From Betaproteobacteria bacterium (GTDB lineage: Bacteria; Pseudomonadota; Gammaproteobacteria; Burkholderiales; SG8-39), in assembly GCA_004298385.1 (NCBI GenBank), contig SCTX01000034.1:1-39809 (forward strand): 39,809 nt of DNA, given 5' to 3'. Below, piece by piece: positions 8,267 through 17,478 of the stretch. Numbering within the stretch: position 1 is the first letter of the stretch; every line of letters starts with the position of its first letter. The position numbers were made by a program, and so were the translations under genes. The notes beneath the pieces were generated by a model, which was given only the letters and a program-made list of their open reading frames with translations, was not told where the DNA came from and searched no databases.

Positions 8267-9130
8267 TTAATTATCGGTCTTGAAATAGCCCGGCTTGCCC
8301 GCGGGCCACGTCTCGCCCCACAAACTGAGACCGCCGCCGACGTCTAGGGTTTCGCCGGTGATGAAATTCCCGGCGTGCGAAGACAGATACACGCACGCCT
8401 CGGCGATGTCCATGACGTGGCCGGTGCGCTTCATCGGCCCGGAATCGTAGAGCGTCGTGCGGCCTGCGTCGGAATAGTTGTTGAATCCTGAGCTTTCAAC
8501 GACGCCGGGCGCCACGGTGTTCACGCGGATTTGATACGGTGCCCACTCGACCGCCAGCGTCTTGGTGAGATAGATAACGCCGGCGCGCGACGCCGTGGTG
8601 TGCGCCATCTGCATGATGCCGCGCCAGACTTCGGCCGTGATCGTGATGATGCTGCCGGGCTGTCCGCGATCGCGCCAGCGCTTGGCGGCGTTCTGCATCA
8701 TGTACCAACTGCCGTTCAGGTTGGTGTCGATGACCGCGCGCCAACCTTTATAAGGTATGTTGATCGCGTCCTGGGCGAACTGGCCGCCGGCATTGTTGAT
8801 GAGATAATCGAGCCGGCCGTATTCGTCGAAGGTGTGGTCCATAAGATGCTCGACCTGTTCCGGCTCGCGGATCGACATGACCTCGGCCAGCACGCGCCCG
8901 CCGAAACCCCGCAAATACTCGGCCGCCTTCGTCAGCCGCTCGTGGTTGCGCGAACAGATCATCAGGTCCGCGCCCAAGCGCGCGAACAGGGTCGCAATGC
9001 CGCGGCCGATGCCGGTGGCGGCGCCGGATACGAGCGCTACTTGGCCTTTGAACAGGTCCGGACGATAAACCGTTGGATAAGTGGCCAGCTCGTCGTCCGT
9101 CAGGCCGTAATGTTGCTTGTATTCGATCAT
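8267..9130 (-). CDS. SDR-family oxidoreductase, enoyl/dienoyl-CoA reductase-like
   Basis: The start is the ATG at 9130 (MIEYKQHYG), preceded by GAAAGAG at a good distance; the longer frame to 9187 lacks such a site. The protein is 287 aa. It has the Rossmann dinucleotide motif SGAATGIGRG, the NNAGG strand-4 motif and the APGVVE region, so it is a classical-sized NAD(P)-dependent short-chain dehydrogenase. The usual YxxxK is not seen. The aligned segment reads AHTTASRAGVIYLTK, with His/Thr and Arg where Tyr and Lys are normally found. This resembles the peroxisomal trans-2-enoyl-CoA and 2,4-dienoyl-CoA reductase branch, which uses other residues. It lies downstream of an amidohydrolase on the same strand, probably one operon of a degradation pathway. 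The substrate is unknown. Confidence 0.85.
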   Translation of the reverse strand: MIEYKQHYGLTDDELATYPTVYRPDLFKGQVALVSGAATGIGRGIATLFARLGADLMICSRNHERLTKAAEYLRGFGGRVLAEVMSIREPEQVEHLMDHTFDEYGRLDYLINNAGGQFAQDAINIPYKGWRAVIDTNLNGSWYMMQNAAKRWRDRGQPGSIITITAEVWRGIMQMAHTTASRAGVIYLTKTLAVEWAPYQIRVNTVAPGVVESSGFNNYSDAGRTTLYDSGPMKRTGHVMDIAEACVYLSSHAGNFITGETLDVGGGLSLWGETWPAGKPGYFKTDN

Positions 9131-9221
9131 GTACTCTTTCGTCGCGCAGGTATGCCGCAATATAAACGTGCCCGGGATTGTCCGCAATTATACGAAAATG
9201 CCGAAGCCCATCATCCACGCA

Positions 9222-10127
9222 CTACTCCGGTAGTTCTTTGCTTAGGTCGTATCCAGCTTTTTTCAGGATGCGGGCGGCATTCTTATAATAGAGCTTATCA
9301 AGGATTTCCTTGGAATAGCCCTCGGCTTCCCAGTCGCGATACAGCTTTTCGTAGGTGAACATGGGATAGTCTGCCCCGAATATGATTCGGTCCTGCAGCC
9401 TGTGGGCGATTTCCCATTTCAGGTCGGGGGCGAAATACTTGGGGGACCACCCGTGCAGGTCGTAGCCCACGATATTTGCTTTATGCATGAGTATGGCGAT
9501 CATTTCCGTCTGCCACGGCCATGCCGGACGGGCGGCGATGATGTCCAGGTGCGAGAACTTAGCTGCCACCTCATCCACATGCCGTGGATGGCATGGATCC
9601 AGGGTGCAGCCCAGGCCTCCTCTGAATCCCGCTCCCCATCCCGTGTACCCCACCATCAGATGAACCGGTTTTTTCGCCTCGGCGCATAGATCATAAAACG
9701 GGTAAAACGCCTTGTCCGAAGGCGGCAGGTGCATCGCCATCGACATGGAAGTGAAACCGACTCCCACCTTCAGGTCTCTGATACATCGCTCAAGCTCTCT
9801 CAACCCTGCCAGACCGGTTTCCGGGTTGATCGCCACCCAGATTCCCAGGTACACGTCCGGGTCGTTCCGCATCATCTCGGCAGCGTAGTCGTGATATTCC
9901 TTAACTTCGTCGATAGGCATGGCCATGGTGAAGCTGAAATCGAGGATTACCTTGACGCCGGCGTCCCGCATCGCCTGGGCTTGCTGCTTCTCGGTGTGAT
10001 GCACTATCTTGTACTTATAAGTCTCCTGTGCATGCTGCTCTTCCTCGGGTGTTCTCCAGAGAGAGCCTTTCTTGGTGCCAAAATGGGAATGGATATCTAT
10101 TGCTCTCAGCTTCTTCAGTTTCTTCAT
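9222..10127 (-). CDS. Amidohydrolase-family (COG2159, ACMSD-like) metal-dependent hydrolase or decarboxylase
   Basis: The start is the ATG at 10127, with a textbook GGAGG 5 nt upstream; this gives 301 aa. The N-terminal metal motif reads AIDIHSHFG. Mid-protein VHLMVGYTG supplies a further His, and FGADYPM near the C-terminus carries the conserved Asp of the TIM-barrel amidohydrolases. The size and the 'D-x-H-x-H ... GADYP' pattern fit the ACMSD/gamma-resorcylate decarboxylase branch (Amidohydro_2) better than ureases or deacetylases. The likely chemistry is hydrolysis or non-oxidative decarboxylation of a cyclic or aromatic acid. It is the first gene before the SDR, 91 nt apart, and diverges from an MFS carrier that may import the substrate. 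Confidence 0.85.
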   Translation of the reverse strand: MKKLKKLRAIDIHSHFGTKKGSLWRTPEEEQHAQETYKYKIVHHTEKQQAQAMRDAGVKVILDFSFTMAMPIDEVKEYHDYAAEMMRNDPDVYLGIWVAINPETGLAGLRELERCIRDLKVGVGFTSMSMAMHLPPSDKAFYPFYDLCAEAKKPVHLMVGYTGWGAGFRGGLGCTLDPCHPRHVDEVAAKFSHLDIIAARPAWPWQTEMIAILMHKANIVGYDLHGWSPKYFAPDLKWEIAHRLQDRIIFGADYPMFTYEKLYRDWEAEGYSKEILDKLYYKNAARILKKAGYDLSKELPE

Positions 10128-10217
10128 TTTGCCTCCGCTATGTGTTGATTTCAGCTCGATCATAACTTGATCAAAATTATGGCGCCACCAAGTCGGCAGG
10201 TGGACCTTGGCTTACCT

Positions 10218-10237
10218 GGCGGATTGATTCTCCGATC
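10218..10237 (+). repeat. 20-nt motif GGCGGATYGATTCTYNNATC, copy 2
   Basis: This is 18 of 20 identical to 11664-11683. It lies in the divergent intergenic region upstream of the amidohydrolase gene, immediately before the tandem 18-nt repeat. Confidence 0.5.
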
Positions 10238-10271
10238 GCTGTACTTTCCCGTGTCGCTTTACTTTCCCGTT
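10236..10271 (+). promoter_or_regulatory. Two tandem 18-nt direct repeats, candidate operator
   Basis: TCGCTGTACTTTCCCGTG (10236-10253) is followed directly by TCGCTTTACTTTCCCGTT (10254-10271), 16 of 18 identical. The head-to-tail pair lies between the divergent amidohydrolase (start 10127) and MFS (start 10328) genes. That is where a shared regulator would be expected to bind. No regulator gene is adjacent. Confidence 0.45.
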
Positions 10272-10327
10272 GACAGCAGTATGGCGCGTGCAGGAATATA
10301 GGTACACCGACCTGTGTAATCCTATTT

Positions 10328-11563
10328 ATGCAAACCCAAAGCAATCGCCGCGCCATGCTGCTCCTCATCGTACTGAGCGGCCTGATCATCGCGCTGTGCA
10401 TGGGCCTGCGCCAGAGCCTGGGCCTGTTCATGCGGCCGATGACGCTCGACTTGGGGATCTCGGCGGCGACGTTCGGCTTCTCGATCGCGCTGCAGAACAT
10501 CGTCTTTGGCATGTCGCAGCCCTTCATCGGCGCCCTCGGTGACCGCTACGGCCCGCGGCCGGTGCTGGTCGGCACCGCGCTGATCTACGCAGCCGGGCTG
10601 CTGCTGATGGTTTACTCGAAAGGCGTTCCCGGCGGGCTGGAAGTGGCGGGTTTTCTCATCGGCATCGGCACCGCCGGCACCGGCTTCGGCGTGCTGATCG
10701 GCACCGTCTCGCGCGCCACGCCGCCCGAGAAACGCAGCCAGACGGTCGGCCTGGTCGCGGCGGCGGGCTCGCTCGGCACCATGGTGATCGCGCCGGTCGG
10801 CGGCTGGCTGATCGACGGTTTCGGCTGGCGGGCGGCGATGGCGGCGTTCGCGGCGATCGCGGGCTCGATAGCGCTGCTGTCGCTGCCGATCCGCGAGCAA
10901 TCTGTCGCAGGTGGAGTTTCGCTCGGGGCAGACCAGAAACTCGGTGAGGCGCTGCGCGAGGCGATGGGGCACCGCGGCTACCTCTTCATGACGCTGGCGT
11001 TCTTCGCCTGCGGCTTCCAGTTGGTGTTCATCACCACGCACCTGCCGGCGTACCTGCAGCTCTGCGGCGTGGCGCCCGGCGTGGCGGCGAGCGCACTGGG
11101 GCTGATCGGTCTTTTCAACGCGATCGGCACCTACATGTTCGGCCTGCTCGGCGCGCGCTACAGCCAGAAGCGCCTGCTCGCGATGATCTACCTGCTGCGC
11201 ACGCTGATCATCGTCGTCTTTCTGCTCATGCCGATCAGCGCCGCCTCCACCCTGGTGTTCGCCTCCGCGATGGGATTCCTGTGGCTGGGCGTGGCGCCGC
11301 TCGTCACCGGGATCATAGCCCGGGTGTTCGGCCTGACGCACTTCAACACGCTCTACGGCATTGTCTTCCTCAGCCACCAGGTCGGTTCGTTCTTTGGCGC
11401 CTGGATGGGCGGGGTGGTATTCGACCGCTTCGGCAACTACAACTTCGGCTGGGGCGCGCTGATCGTGATCGGCGTCAGCGCCTTCACGCTGCAATGGCTG
11501 ATGGACGAGCGCCCGCCGCGCGAGCGCGGGCCCGCCGGCGAGCCCGCGGCGGTGCCGGCGTAA
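10328..11563 (+). CDS. MFS transporter, oxalate/formate- or monocarboxylate-type
   Basis: A 411-aa integral membrane protein with about 12 TM helices in two halves. The loop 2-3 motif reads GALGDRYGPRP, and the second half carries GLLGARYSQKR. The pattern LRQSLGLFMRPM near the N-terminus and the final GSFFGAWMGGVVFDRFGNYN resemble the oxalate/formate antiporter and monocarboxylate branch of the major facilitator superfamily. The ATG at 10328 has no strong Shine-Dalgarno, but the first TM helix starts soon after it. It diverges from the amidohydrolase-SDR pair, suggesting it imports the acid they process. That link is an inference. Confidence 0.85.
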   Translation: MQTQSNRRAMLLLIVLSGLIIALCMGLRQSLGLFMRPMTLDLGISAATFGFSIALQNIVFGMSQPFIGALGDRYGPRPVLVGTALIYAAGLLLMVYSKGVPGGLEVAGFLIGIGTAGTGFGVLIGTVSRATPPEKRSQTVGLVAAAGSLGTMVIAPVGGWLIDGFGWRAAMAAFAAIAGSIALLSLPIREQSVAGGVSLGADQKLGEALREAMGHRGYLFMTLAFFACGFQLVFITTHLPAYLQLCGVAPGVAASALGLIGLFNAIGTYMFGLLGARYSQKRLLAMIYLLRTLIIVVFLLMPISAASTLVFASAMGFLWLGVAPLVTGIIARVFGLTHFNTLYGIVFLSHQVGSFFGAWMGGVVFDRFGNYNFGWGALIVIGVSAFTLQWLMDERPPRERGPAGEPAAVPA

Positions 11564-11571
11564 GATTCGAG

Positions 11572-11673
11572 GTGGCTTATGACCCGCTGCTACGGAACGG
11601 CACGCTAATCGACGGCAGCGGCGCACTGGCGCACCGACGAGGCGGACGGATGTCGCAGTGTCGGGCGGATTGA
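11572..11673 (+). pseudogene. N-terminal remnant of a D-aminoacylase / N-acyl-D-amino-acid deacylase
   Basis: From a GTG at 11572 the frame reads VAYDPLLRNGTLIDGSGA, the hallmark N-terminus of the D-aminoacylase amidohydrolases (YDLLIRNGTLIDGSG...). It then diverges and stops after 33 residues at TGA 11671-11673. The full enzyme is about 480 aa, so more than 90 percent is missing. The start lies 9 nt after the MFS stop, suggesting the two were once co-transcribed. The break lies at a copy of the 20-nt GGCGGATTGATTCTC motif, which points to deletion or recombination there. Confidence 0.7.
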
Positions 11674-11700
11674 TTCTCATATCGATTGATTCTCGCATCG
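11664..11700 (+). repeat. 20-nt motif copy 3 plus a partial tandem copy
   Basis: GGCGGATTGATTCTCATATC (11664-11683) is followed by GATTGATTCTCGCATCG (11684-11700), a shortened second unit. It overlaps the last codons of the deacylase remnant, so it coincides with the truncation point. Confidence 0.5.
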
Positions 11701-11734
11701 CTTGCTTGTAATGTTTGTAATGGCTATGCTAAGA

Positions 11735-11820
11735 GGCCGTTTCAGAATTACCGAAACGGCCGCCGGCTTAGGGGAGTACGAGGGGAGGTATCCCCTCGTT
11801 TTGTTTTGTAATGAACTCTA
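11735..11820 (+). repeat. Dispersed two-hairpin repeat, copy B (terminator-like)
   Basis: Hairpin 1 pairs GGCCGTTTC (11735-11743) with GAAACGGCC (11753-11761). TTAGGGGAGTA follows. Hairpin 2 is a perfect 9-bp stem, ACGAGGGGA (11778-11786) with TCCCCTCGT (11791-11799), followed by TTTTGTTTTG. The element ends in GTAATGAACTCTAA. Hairpin 2 with its T-rich tail has the form of an intrinsic terminator and could close the MFS transcript. The activase gene begins about 30 nt further on. Confidence 0.75.
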
Positions 11821-11853
11821 AATAATAATCGGACGAAAAACAGAGGGGGTCGA

Positions 11854-14800
11854 ATGATGAAAGCCAATGGGTTGCGGATCGCCGGCTGCGATTTGGGCAA
11901 GGCATCGGCGCGCTTCGCAGTCGCGCACATCGACGTCGACGGCACGCTCACGATCGAGGACACGCGCTCCGAGCCGCACGACGGCGATCCGATCGGGATC
12001 TTCAGTGCATGGTACCGCGAGCAGGGCATCGGCTCGTGCGCAGTGCTCGCCGCCACCGGGGTCCACGCCGATGAGCTCCGCGATCCGGTGCTCGTTCTGC
12101 CGGAGGACTCGTGCCAGGAGGCAGCACTCGAGTTGTCGCCCGGGCTCGAGGATACGCTCAATCTGGTCAGCATCGGCGCGCGCGGCTACGGTGTGCTGAA
12201 CCGCAAGCCGGCTGCGGCCGGGCGCAACGGCGACAGCTCCAAGTACAGCTACCAGTATCTCGAAAACGACAAGTGCTCGTCGGGCACCGGCGAGAACATC
12301 CAGAAAATCGTCGATCGCTTCGGCCTCGGTATTGTCGAAGCCGACGACAAGGCGCTCGCGGCCGGCGAGGGCATCCCGATCACGGCGCGCTGCTCGGTGT
12401 TCGCCAAGACCGAAATGACGCATTTCGCCAACCAGGGCAAGCCGACCGGCGAACTCTTCAAAGGTTATTTCAGCTCGGTGGCGCGCAATACCTATGCGCT
12501 GGTGACTCGCAACCGCGTCGACGGGCCGGTCTATCTGATCGGCGGTCCGGCGCGCATCGCGTCGTTCCGGAATTCGTTCGAGGATCTGCTCGGCGCGCAG
12601 GTCAAGACGCCGCCGCATGCGGAGTGCTTCGAGGCGGTCGGCGCCGCCGCGATTGCCGCGCTGCAGGCCGGCGCTCAGGCGCGCGCGCCGCTGCCGGCCG
12701 ATCCCGCCGAACTGGTGCGCGCCGGCGGCGGCCACTTCGAGACCTTGCGCCCGGCGAGCGGCTGGCGTGAACGCGTGACGATCATGCCGACCCCGGTGGT
12801 TCCGGCGGGAGCGGCCGCGCGGCCAAGCGTGCTCGGGCTCGACCTCGGCTCGACCGGCGCCAAGGCGGTGCTGACCTCGATCGAAACCGGCGAGGTCGTA
12901 CTCGACGTCTACGACCGCACGCGCGGCAACCCGGTCGACGCCGCGCGGCGCCTGGTGCGCACGATCCTCGATGCGGCCGAGGTCGACGTGCGCGCCATCG
13001 GCGTGACCGGCTCGGGCCGCGAAGCGGTGGCGACTCTGGTGCGCGCCGTCTATCCCGATAGCGATCACGTCATCGTGCTCAACGAAATTGTCGCGCACGC
13101 GACCGCGGCCACGCGCTGCGACACGCGCGGCGGCGAGGATCTGTCGGTCATCGAGATCGGCGGCCAGGACGCCAAGTACATCCGCGTGCAGGGTGGACGG
13201 ATCGTCGAGAGCGACATGAACAAGGCCTGCAGCGCCGGCACCGGCTCGTTCCTCGAAGAGCAAGCCAATCTCTACGATGTCCGCGACATCGAGGAGTTCA
13301 TCGCGCTGGCCTCGCGTGCGGATCGCCCGCCGGACCTCGGCCAGATGTGCACGGTGTTCGTCGCCGACGCCGCCGCGCTCGCCATCAAGGAGGGCTATAG
13401 CCGCGAGGATATCTTCGCGGGTTTCCAGTATTCGGTGATCCACAATTACCTGAACCGCGTGATGGGGCAGCGGGCTCTTGGCGAGCGGGTGTTTTTCCAG
13501 GGCAAGCCCGCGGCCAACCCGTCGCTCGCCTGGACGCTCGCGGCGGTCACCGGCCGCGAGATCGTGGTGCCACCGAACCCCGGTGCGATGGGTGCCTGGG
13601 GCATCGGCCTGTGCGCCAACGAACAACTCGGCGTGGCCGCGCTGCTGGCGGCGCCGCGCCTTGATCTCGCCGGCATCCTCGCCGCCGAAATCACCGATCG
13701 CTCTGAATTTCGCTGCCGCGACGCGCAGTGCCAGACGCTCTGCCCGATCGAGCGCACCACCATCCAGGTGCGCGACATCCGGCGCAAGGTCTTATCGGGG
13801 GGGGCCTGCCCGAAGTTCGAACTGCCGACCATGAACCAGCCGAAGCTGGCCAAGGATGCGCCCAATCCCTTCGAGCAGCGCGACGCTCTGCTCGCGAGTT
13901 TCGTGCGCCCGCGGCCGGGCGCGCCGGTGGTCGCGATCCCGGCGATCAGCGCGGTGGCGCACCATGTGCCATGGCTCGCGACCTTCGCCGACGAGCTCGG
14001 TTTCGCGGTGCGCTTGCTGAGTTCCGACAGCGGATCGCTCGCCGCCGGCGAGCAGCTCTGCCACAGTTTCGATTCGTGCGGCCCGGTCAAGATCGCGCTC
14101 GCGGTTTGCGATACCGACGTCGATCTGCTGCTGTTCCCGAAGATCTTTCGGATTGCAGATACCAAGGGCAAGGGCGGGCAGACCTGCGTTGCCGAGCAGG
14201 CGATGCCTGAGATGGTCGAAAAGTCGCTCGCCGCGCGCGGCAAGGACGTGCGCGTGGTGCGCCCGCACCTGTCGTTCCGCGACGGGCTCGCCAACCCCGG
14301 CTTGCTCGCCGAAATGCAGCATGTCGCCGCCGAACTCGGCGCCGATCCGGGGCGCATGGAGCAGGCCATCGCGCGCGCCGCCGCCGCGCAGGAGCGTTTC
14401 GAGGACGAACTCGAACGCATCGGGCGCGAGGCGCTCGATTACGCCCGCCGTCACGCGTTGCCGGCGGTGCTGCTCGTCGGCCACATGCACGTGATCTGCG
14501 ATCCGGCGATCAACGCCAAGATCCCGTACATCCTGCGGCGCAACGGCGCGATGGCGATCCCGGTCGACTGCTTCCCGGTCGACCAGAAGATCCCGCGTCT
14601 GCACCGCGCCTACTGGGGCGACGACAACCGCTCCCTGCGCGCCGCGGTGCAGGCGCGCGAACTGCGCGATGTGTTCCCGGTGCTGCTCGCGTCCTTCGGC
14701 TGCGGGCCGTCGTCGTTCACCGAGCAGATCTTCCAGGCGCTGATGGAGGGCTACCCGAATACCATCCTCGAAAGCGACGGCCACGGCGGCGAGGCCGGCT

Positions 14801-16167
14801 TCGTCACGCGCATCCAGGCGTTCCTGCAGTCGGTGCGCCAGTTCATCGCCGAGGGCGGTGTGCGGGCACTACCCGACAACGCGCGCACGATTTCCTATCT
14901 CGATCCCGGCCGCGGCAAGAAAGGCGTCTTTCTCGATCCCGACATCCAGTACGTCACGTTCAGCATGGCCGACAACATCGGCTCGGCGTTTGCCGCCGTC
15001 TACCGCGCCTACGGTTACGATGCGGTCGCTGCCCCGGCGCACTCGGCCAGCACGCGCGCTTGCGGCAAACCCGACTGCTCGGGCAAGGAGTGCAAGAGCT
15101 ACCAGCTCATCTGGGGGGCGTTCCGCGAGTACCTCGAGAAGAACCCGCCAACCAAGGAGACCCACCTGCTGTCGTTCTCCGGCCAGATGTGCCGGGCCGG
15201 TGTGTTCGACGTCAAGGACAAAATTTCGATCGAAAAAATGGGTCTGCACGATCTGGTCAGCGAGCAGGGCATGCGCTTCGGCGCCGATCCGCCGATGTCG
15301 CTGTTTATCTGGGCCGGGCTCTCGGCGGTGGAGATCCTGCGCCAGTTGTACATCTACCATTTGCCGGTCGAGCCGCACGCCGGTGCGTCGCGCGCGCTCT
15401 ACGACGAGCGCATCGCGTCGCTGCTCGCGGTCATCGAGCAGCCGCTCGGCGATCCGGCCAACGCCGAACCCGAGATCGCGGCGCGCGCCGACCGGATCAG
15501 CGCGGTCCTCAAGGAAGCAGCGCGACGCTACGCCGGCATGGAAGCGGCCTGGCAGGGCGCGAAGTCGTTCCGCCGCGTGTTTGTCGGCGGCGAGACCATG
15601 ACCAAGGGCAACGACTTCGCCAACAACGGCCTGTTCCTGCGCATGAGCGAACAGGGCCTGCGCCTGGTCCTCGACCCGCTGACGGATTTCTTCGAATACC
15701 TCGCCCGGCGCCATCCGCACCTGCAGTTCGGCCGCTCGACCCCGAAAGCCGTCGTCGATTTGATGATCGCGCAGCAGGCTGAGCTGCGCGGGCGCTACTA
15801 CCGTGAAGTGCGCGTGCTGCACCCCTGGCTGCCGGAACCGGCGGTCGAGAAGGCGATCGCCAAGGCCGAAGAATTGCTCGATGCCGACACCATCGGCGGC
15901 ACCGCCCTCGAAATTGGCGCGGCGCTGCATGCCTGGGACACAGGGCTCTACGACGGCGTCGTGATGGCCGCCTGCTGGGGCTGCGACAATAGCCTCGTGA
16001 CCGAGGGCATGCTCCGTCACCGCAAGGACATCCCGTTCTTCTTCTACTACGATGACGGCACGCCGCTCGACGAGCGCCGCGTGCGCAGTTACTGCTACCG
16101 CTTGCAGCGCAACGCCGGCCGTGGCGCGGGTCAGCGACGGGCCGTGGAGACTCACACCGTCGTTTAG
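11854..16167 (+). CDS. Acyl-CoA dehydratase activase, tandem BadF/BcrA-type ATPase with DUF2229
   Basis: A 1437-aa protein. Residues 8-290 and about 322-590 are two ASKHA-fold ATPase domains ([14 protein letters not shown] and [13 protein letters not shown] phosphate loops; [11 protein letters not shown] in the second). The remainder is a DUF2229/2-hydroxyacyl-CoA dehydratase-like region with the Cys-rich stretch [15 protein letters not shown]. Each ATPase domain carries the pair of cysteines that hold the shared [4Fe-4S] cluster in HgdC-type activators: Cys141/Cys180 in domain 1 and Cys459/Cys499 in domain 2. The family uses ATP hydrolysis to inject a low-potential electron into a dehydratase or reductase. 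No separate dehydratase subunits lie nearby, so the C-terminal part may be the partner. AGAGGGGG precedes the ATG ATG start. The enzyme is expected to be oxygen-sensitive. Confidence 0.88.
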   Translation: MMKANGLRIAGCDLGKASARFAVAHIDVDGTLTIEDTRSEPHDGDPIGIFSAWYREQGIGSCAVLAATGVHADELRDPVLVLPEDSCQEAALELSPGLEDTLNLVSIGARGYGVLNRKPAAAGRNGDSSKYSYQYLENDKCSSGTGENIQKIVDRFGLGIVEADDKALAAGEGIPITARCSVFAKTEMTHFANQGKPTGELFKGYFSSVARNTYALVTRNRVDGPVYLIGGPARIASFRNSFEDLLGAQVKTPPHAECFEAVGAAAIAALQAGAQARAPLPADPAELVRAGGGHFETLRPASGWRERVTIMPTPVVPAGAAARPSVLGLDLGSTGAKAVLTSIETGEVVLDVYDRTRGNPVDAARRLVRTILDAAEVDVRAIGVTGSGREAVATLVRAVYPDSDHVIVLNEIVAHATAATRCDTRGGEDLSVIEIGGQDAKYIRVQGGRIVESDMNKACSAGTGSFLEEQANLYDVRDIEEFIALASRADRPPDLGQMCTVFVADAAALAIKEGYSREDIFAGFQYSVIHNYLNRVMGQRALGERVFFQGKPAANPSLAWTLAAVTGREIVVPPNPGAMGAWGIGLCANEQLGVAALLAAPRLDLAGILAAEITDRSEFRCRDAQCQTLCPIERTTIQVRDIRRKVLSGGACPKFELPTMNQPKLAKDAPNPFEQRDALLASFVRPRPGAPVVAIPAISAVAHHVPWLATFADELGFAVRLLSSDSGSLAAGEQLCHSFDSCGPVKIALAVCDTDVDLLLFPKIFRIADTKGKGGQTCVAEQAMPEMVEKSLAARGKDVRVVRPHLSFRDGLANPGLLAEMQHVAAELGADPGRMEQAIARAAAAQERFEDELERIGREALDYARRHALPAVLLVGHMHVICDPAINAKIPYILRRNGAMAIPVDCFPVDQKIPRLHRAYWGDDNRSLRAAVQARELRDVFPVLLASFGCGPSSFTEQIFQALMEGYPNTILESDGHGGEAGFVTRIQAFLQSVRQFIAEGGVRALPDNARTISYLDPGRGKKGVFLDPDIQYVTFSMADNIGSAFAAVYRAYGYDAVAAPAHSASTRACGKPDCSGKECKSYQLIWGAFREYLEKNPPTKETHLLSFSGQMCRAGVFDVKDKISIEKMGLHDLVSEQGMRFGADPPMSLFIWAGLSAVEILRQLYIYHLPVEPHAGASRALYDERIASLLAVIEQPLGDPANAEPEIAARADRISAVLKEAARRYAGMEAAWQGAKSFRRVFVGGETMTKGNDFANNGLFLRMSEQGLRLVLDPLTDFFEYLARRHPHLQFGRSTPKAVVDLMIAQQAELRGRYYREVRVLHPWLPEPAVEKAIAKAEELLDADTIGGTALEIGAALHAWDTGLYDGVVMAACWGCDNSLVTEGMLRHRKDIPFFFYYDDGTPLDERRVRSYCYRLQRNAGRGAGQRRAVETHTVV

Positions 16168-16225
16168 TCGCTCGGCATGCGCGGCGCCGCGCCCGGGATC
16201 ATGCGCATTTGACAGCGCTGCGCGT

Positions 16226-17473
16226 CTAGCGCTTCCCGCCCGCCAGTTGCGAACTCGCGCGTAGCGCGCGCAGCCTCAACGTGGCAATCGGACCGAGCAT
16301 GGCGCCGATACCCAACGCGGTCCAGGCCCAGCCCCAGGCCGCGTCGGCGCGCGCGCCGCCCGCGCCCTGCCCCAGGTCGAGCACCAGGCCGAACACCCAG
16401 GGGCTGATCGCGCCGGCGCCGAAGCCCAGCACCGAACGCAGCGCCCATGCCGCCCCCAGACAATGTCCGGGCACAAGTTCGGTCAAGGCGGTGGAATAGA
16501 TCGAGGAGTCGCCGATCGCGGTGAGGTTGTAGGCGATGGCCACTCCGACCACGATCCAGGCCGGTGCCGCAATCAGCCAGCCGAAGGTGAAGGAGCAGAT
16601 CAAGCTCGCCAGCGACATCAGCAGGATGACCGCGGTGCGCCCCCAGCGGTCGGACAGCACGCCACCGCCGATGCTGCCCGCCATGCTGATGAAATAAGTG
16701 AGCGCGGCAAACGCGATGCCGAGGCCGGCCACGCCGGTGCCGCCCTCGCGTCCATAGGCGAGCACCACGCCGAGATAGGTCGGCAGCCAGGCCCACATGC
16801 CGAGCAGTTCCCACGAATGGAACACGTAGGCCCAGACGGCGAGCATCGCGGGTTTGTTCCGCCACACCTCGGCCAGCCCGCGCAAGGGGTTCGAGTAGCC
16901 CGCGGGATGCACCACGTTGCGCGTGCTGCGCAGCACCCAGGCCGAGAGCAGGCTGGCGGCGACCGGACCGAGCGCGCAGGCTAGAAGCGCCGCGCGCCAG
17001 CCGGCGCTGACAACCAGCAGGCTGGACAAGCACAGCGACAAAGCATAGCCCAGCGATGCGGCGGCGAGAAAGTAACCCATCACGCGGCCGCGCCGCAGCG
17101 CCGGAAAGCGCTCGGCAACCAGGGTCATGCCGGGCGTGTAGGATCCGCCGGAGCACAGCCCGGCCAGCCCATGCAGCAGCAGCGCGGAAACAAAGCCGTC
17201 GGCAAATACGGCGAATGCCAGGCCGCTGGCGCAGGCGGCGATGCTGGTTGCAAGAAACGTGCGCTTGGCGCCGTAGCGGTCGGCGAGAAAGCCGATGGCG
17301 AATAAGGACACGAGATAGCCTACATGCCAGGCCGACTGGATCAGGCCGGCCTGCGCCGAGGATAGGCCCCAGTCCTGTTTCAGCAATCCGAGCGAAGCCG
17401 AATAGGCGACGAATGTCAGCGCGAAGCCGACGCGGGCAAGGCACAACGACGCTATCCACCGCCCGTCGCTCAC
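16226..17473 (-). CDS. MFS transporter
   Basis: A 415-aa carrier with about 12 TM helices and the signature GFLADRYGAKR between helices 2 and 3. The second half repeats it as GGVLSDRWGR. The start is a GTG at 17473 (MSDGRW); repeat copy C ends only a few bases upstream, so the 5' leader may lie inside the repeat. It converges on the activase gene with a gap of 58 nt that holds GC-rich inverted repeats but no clear T-tract. It differs from the carrier at 10328 in sequence and subfamily. The substrate is unknown. A possible functional link to the activase (uptake of an acid to be CoA-activated) is speculation. Confidence 0.82.
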   Translation of the reverse strand: MSDGRWIASLCLARVGFALTFVAYSASLGLLKQDWGLSSAQAGLIQSAWHVGYLVSLFAIGFLADRYGAKRTFLATSIAACASGLAFAVFADGFVSALLLHGLAGLCSGGSYTPGMTLVAERFPALRRGRVMGYFLAAASLGYALSLCLSSLLVVSAGWRAALLACALGPVAASLLSAWVLRSTRNVVHPAGYSNPLRGLAEVWRNKPAMLAVWAYVFHSWELLGMWAWLPTYLGVVLAYGREGGTGVAGLGIAFAALTYFISMAGSIGGGVLSDRWGRTAVILLMSLASLICSFTFGWLIAAPAWIVVGVAIAYNLTAIGDSSIYSTALTELVPGHCLGAAWALRSVLGFGAGAISPWVFGLVLDLGQGAGGARADAAWGWAWTALGIGAMLGPIATLRLRALRASSQLAGGKR

Positions 17474-17478
17474 GCGTT

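Noticed and set aside
8126-8347. 73-codon plus-strand frame in the gap after the CHAT gene
   Set aside because: It runs into the SDR gene antisense, has no ribosome-binding site and shows no similarity I recognise.
10322-11698. 458-codon minus-strand frame across the MFS gene
   Set aside because: The amino acid composition is Arg/Gln/Asp-rich without hydrophobic segments, while the plus strand encodes a proper 12-TM carrier.
11818-13626. 602-codon open frame on the minus strand opposite the activase
   Set aside because: It is a shadow of the acyl-CoA dehydratase activase, which has clear motifs on the other strand.
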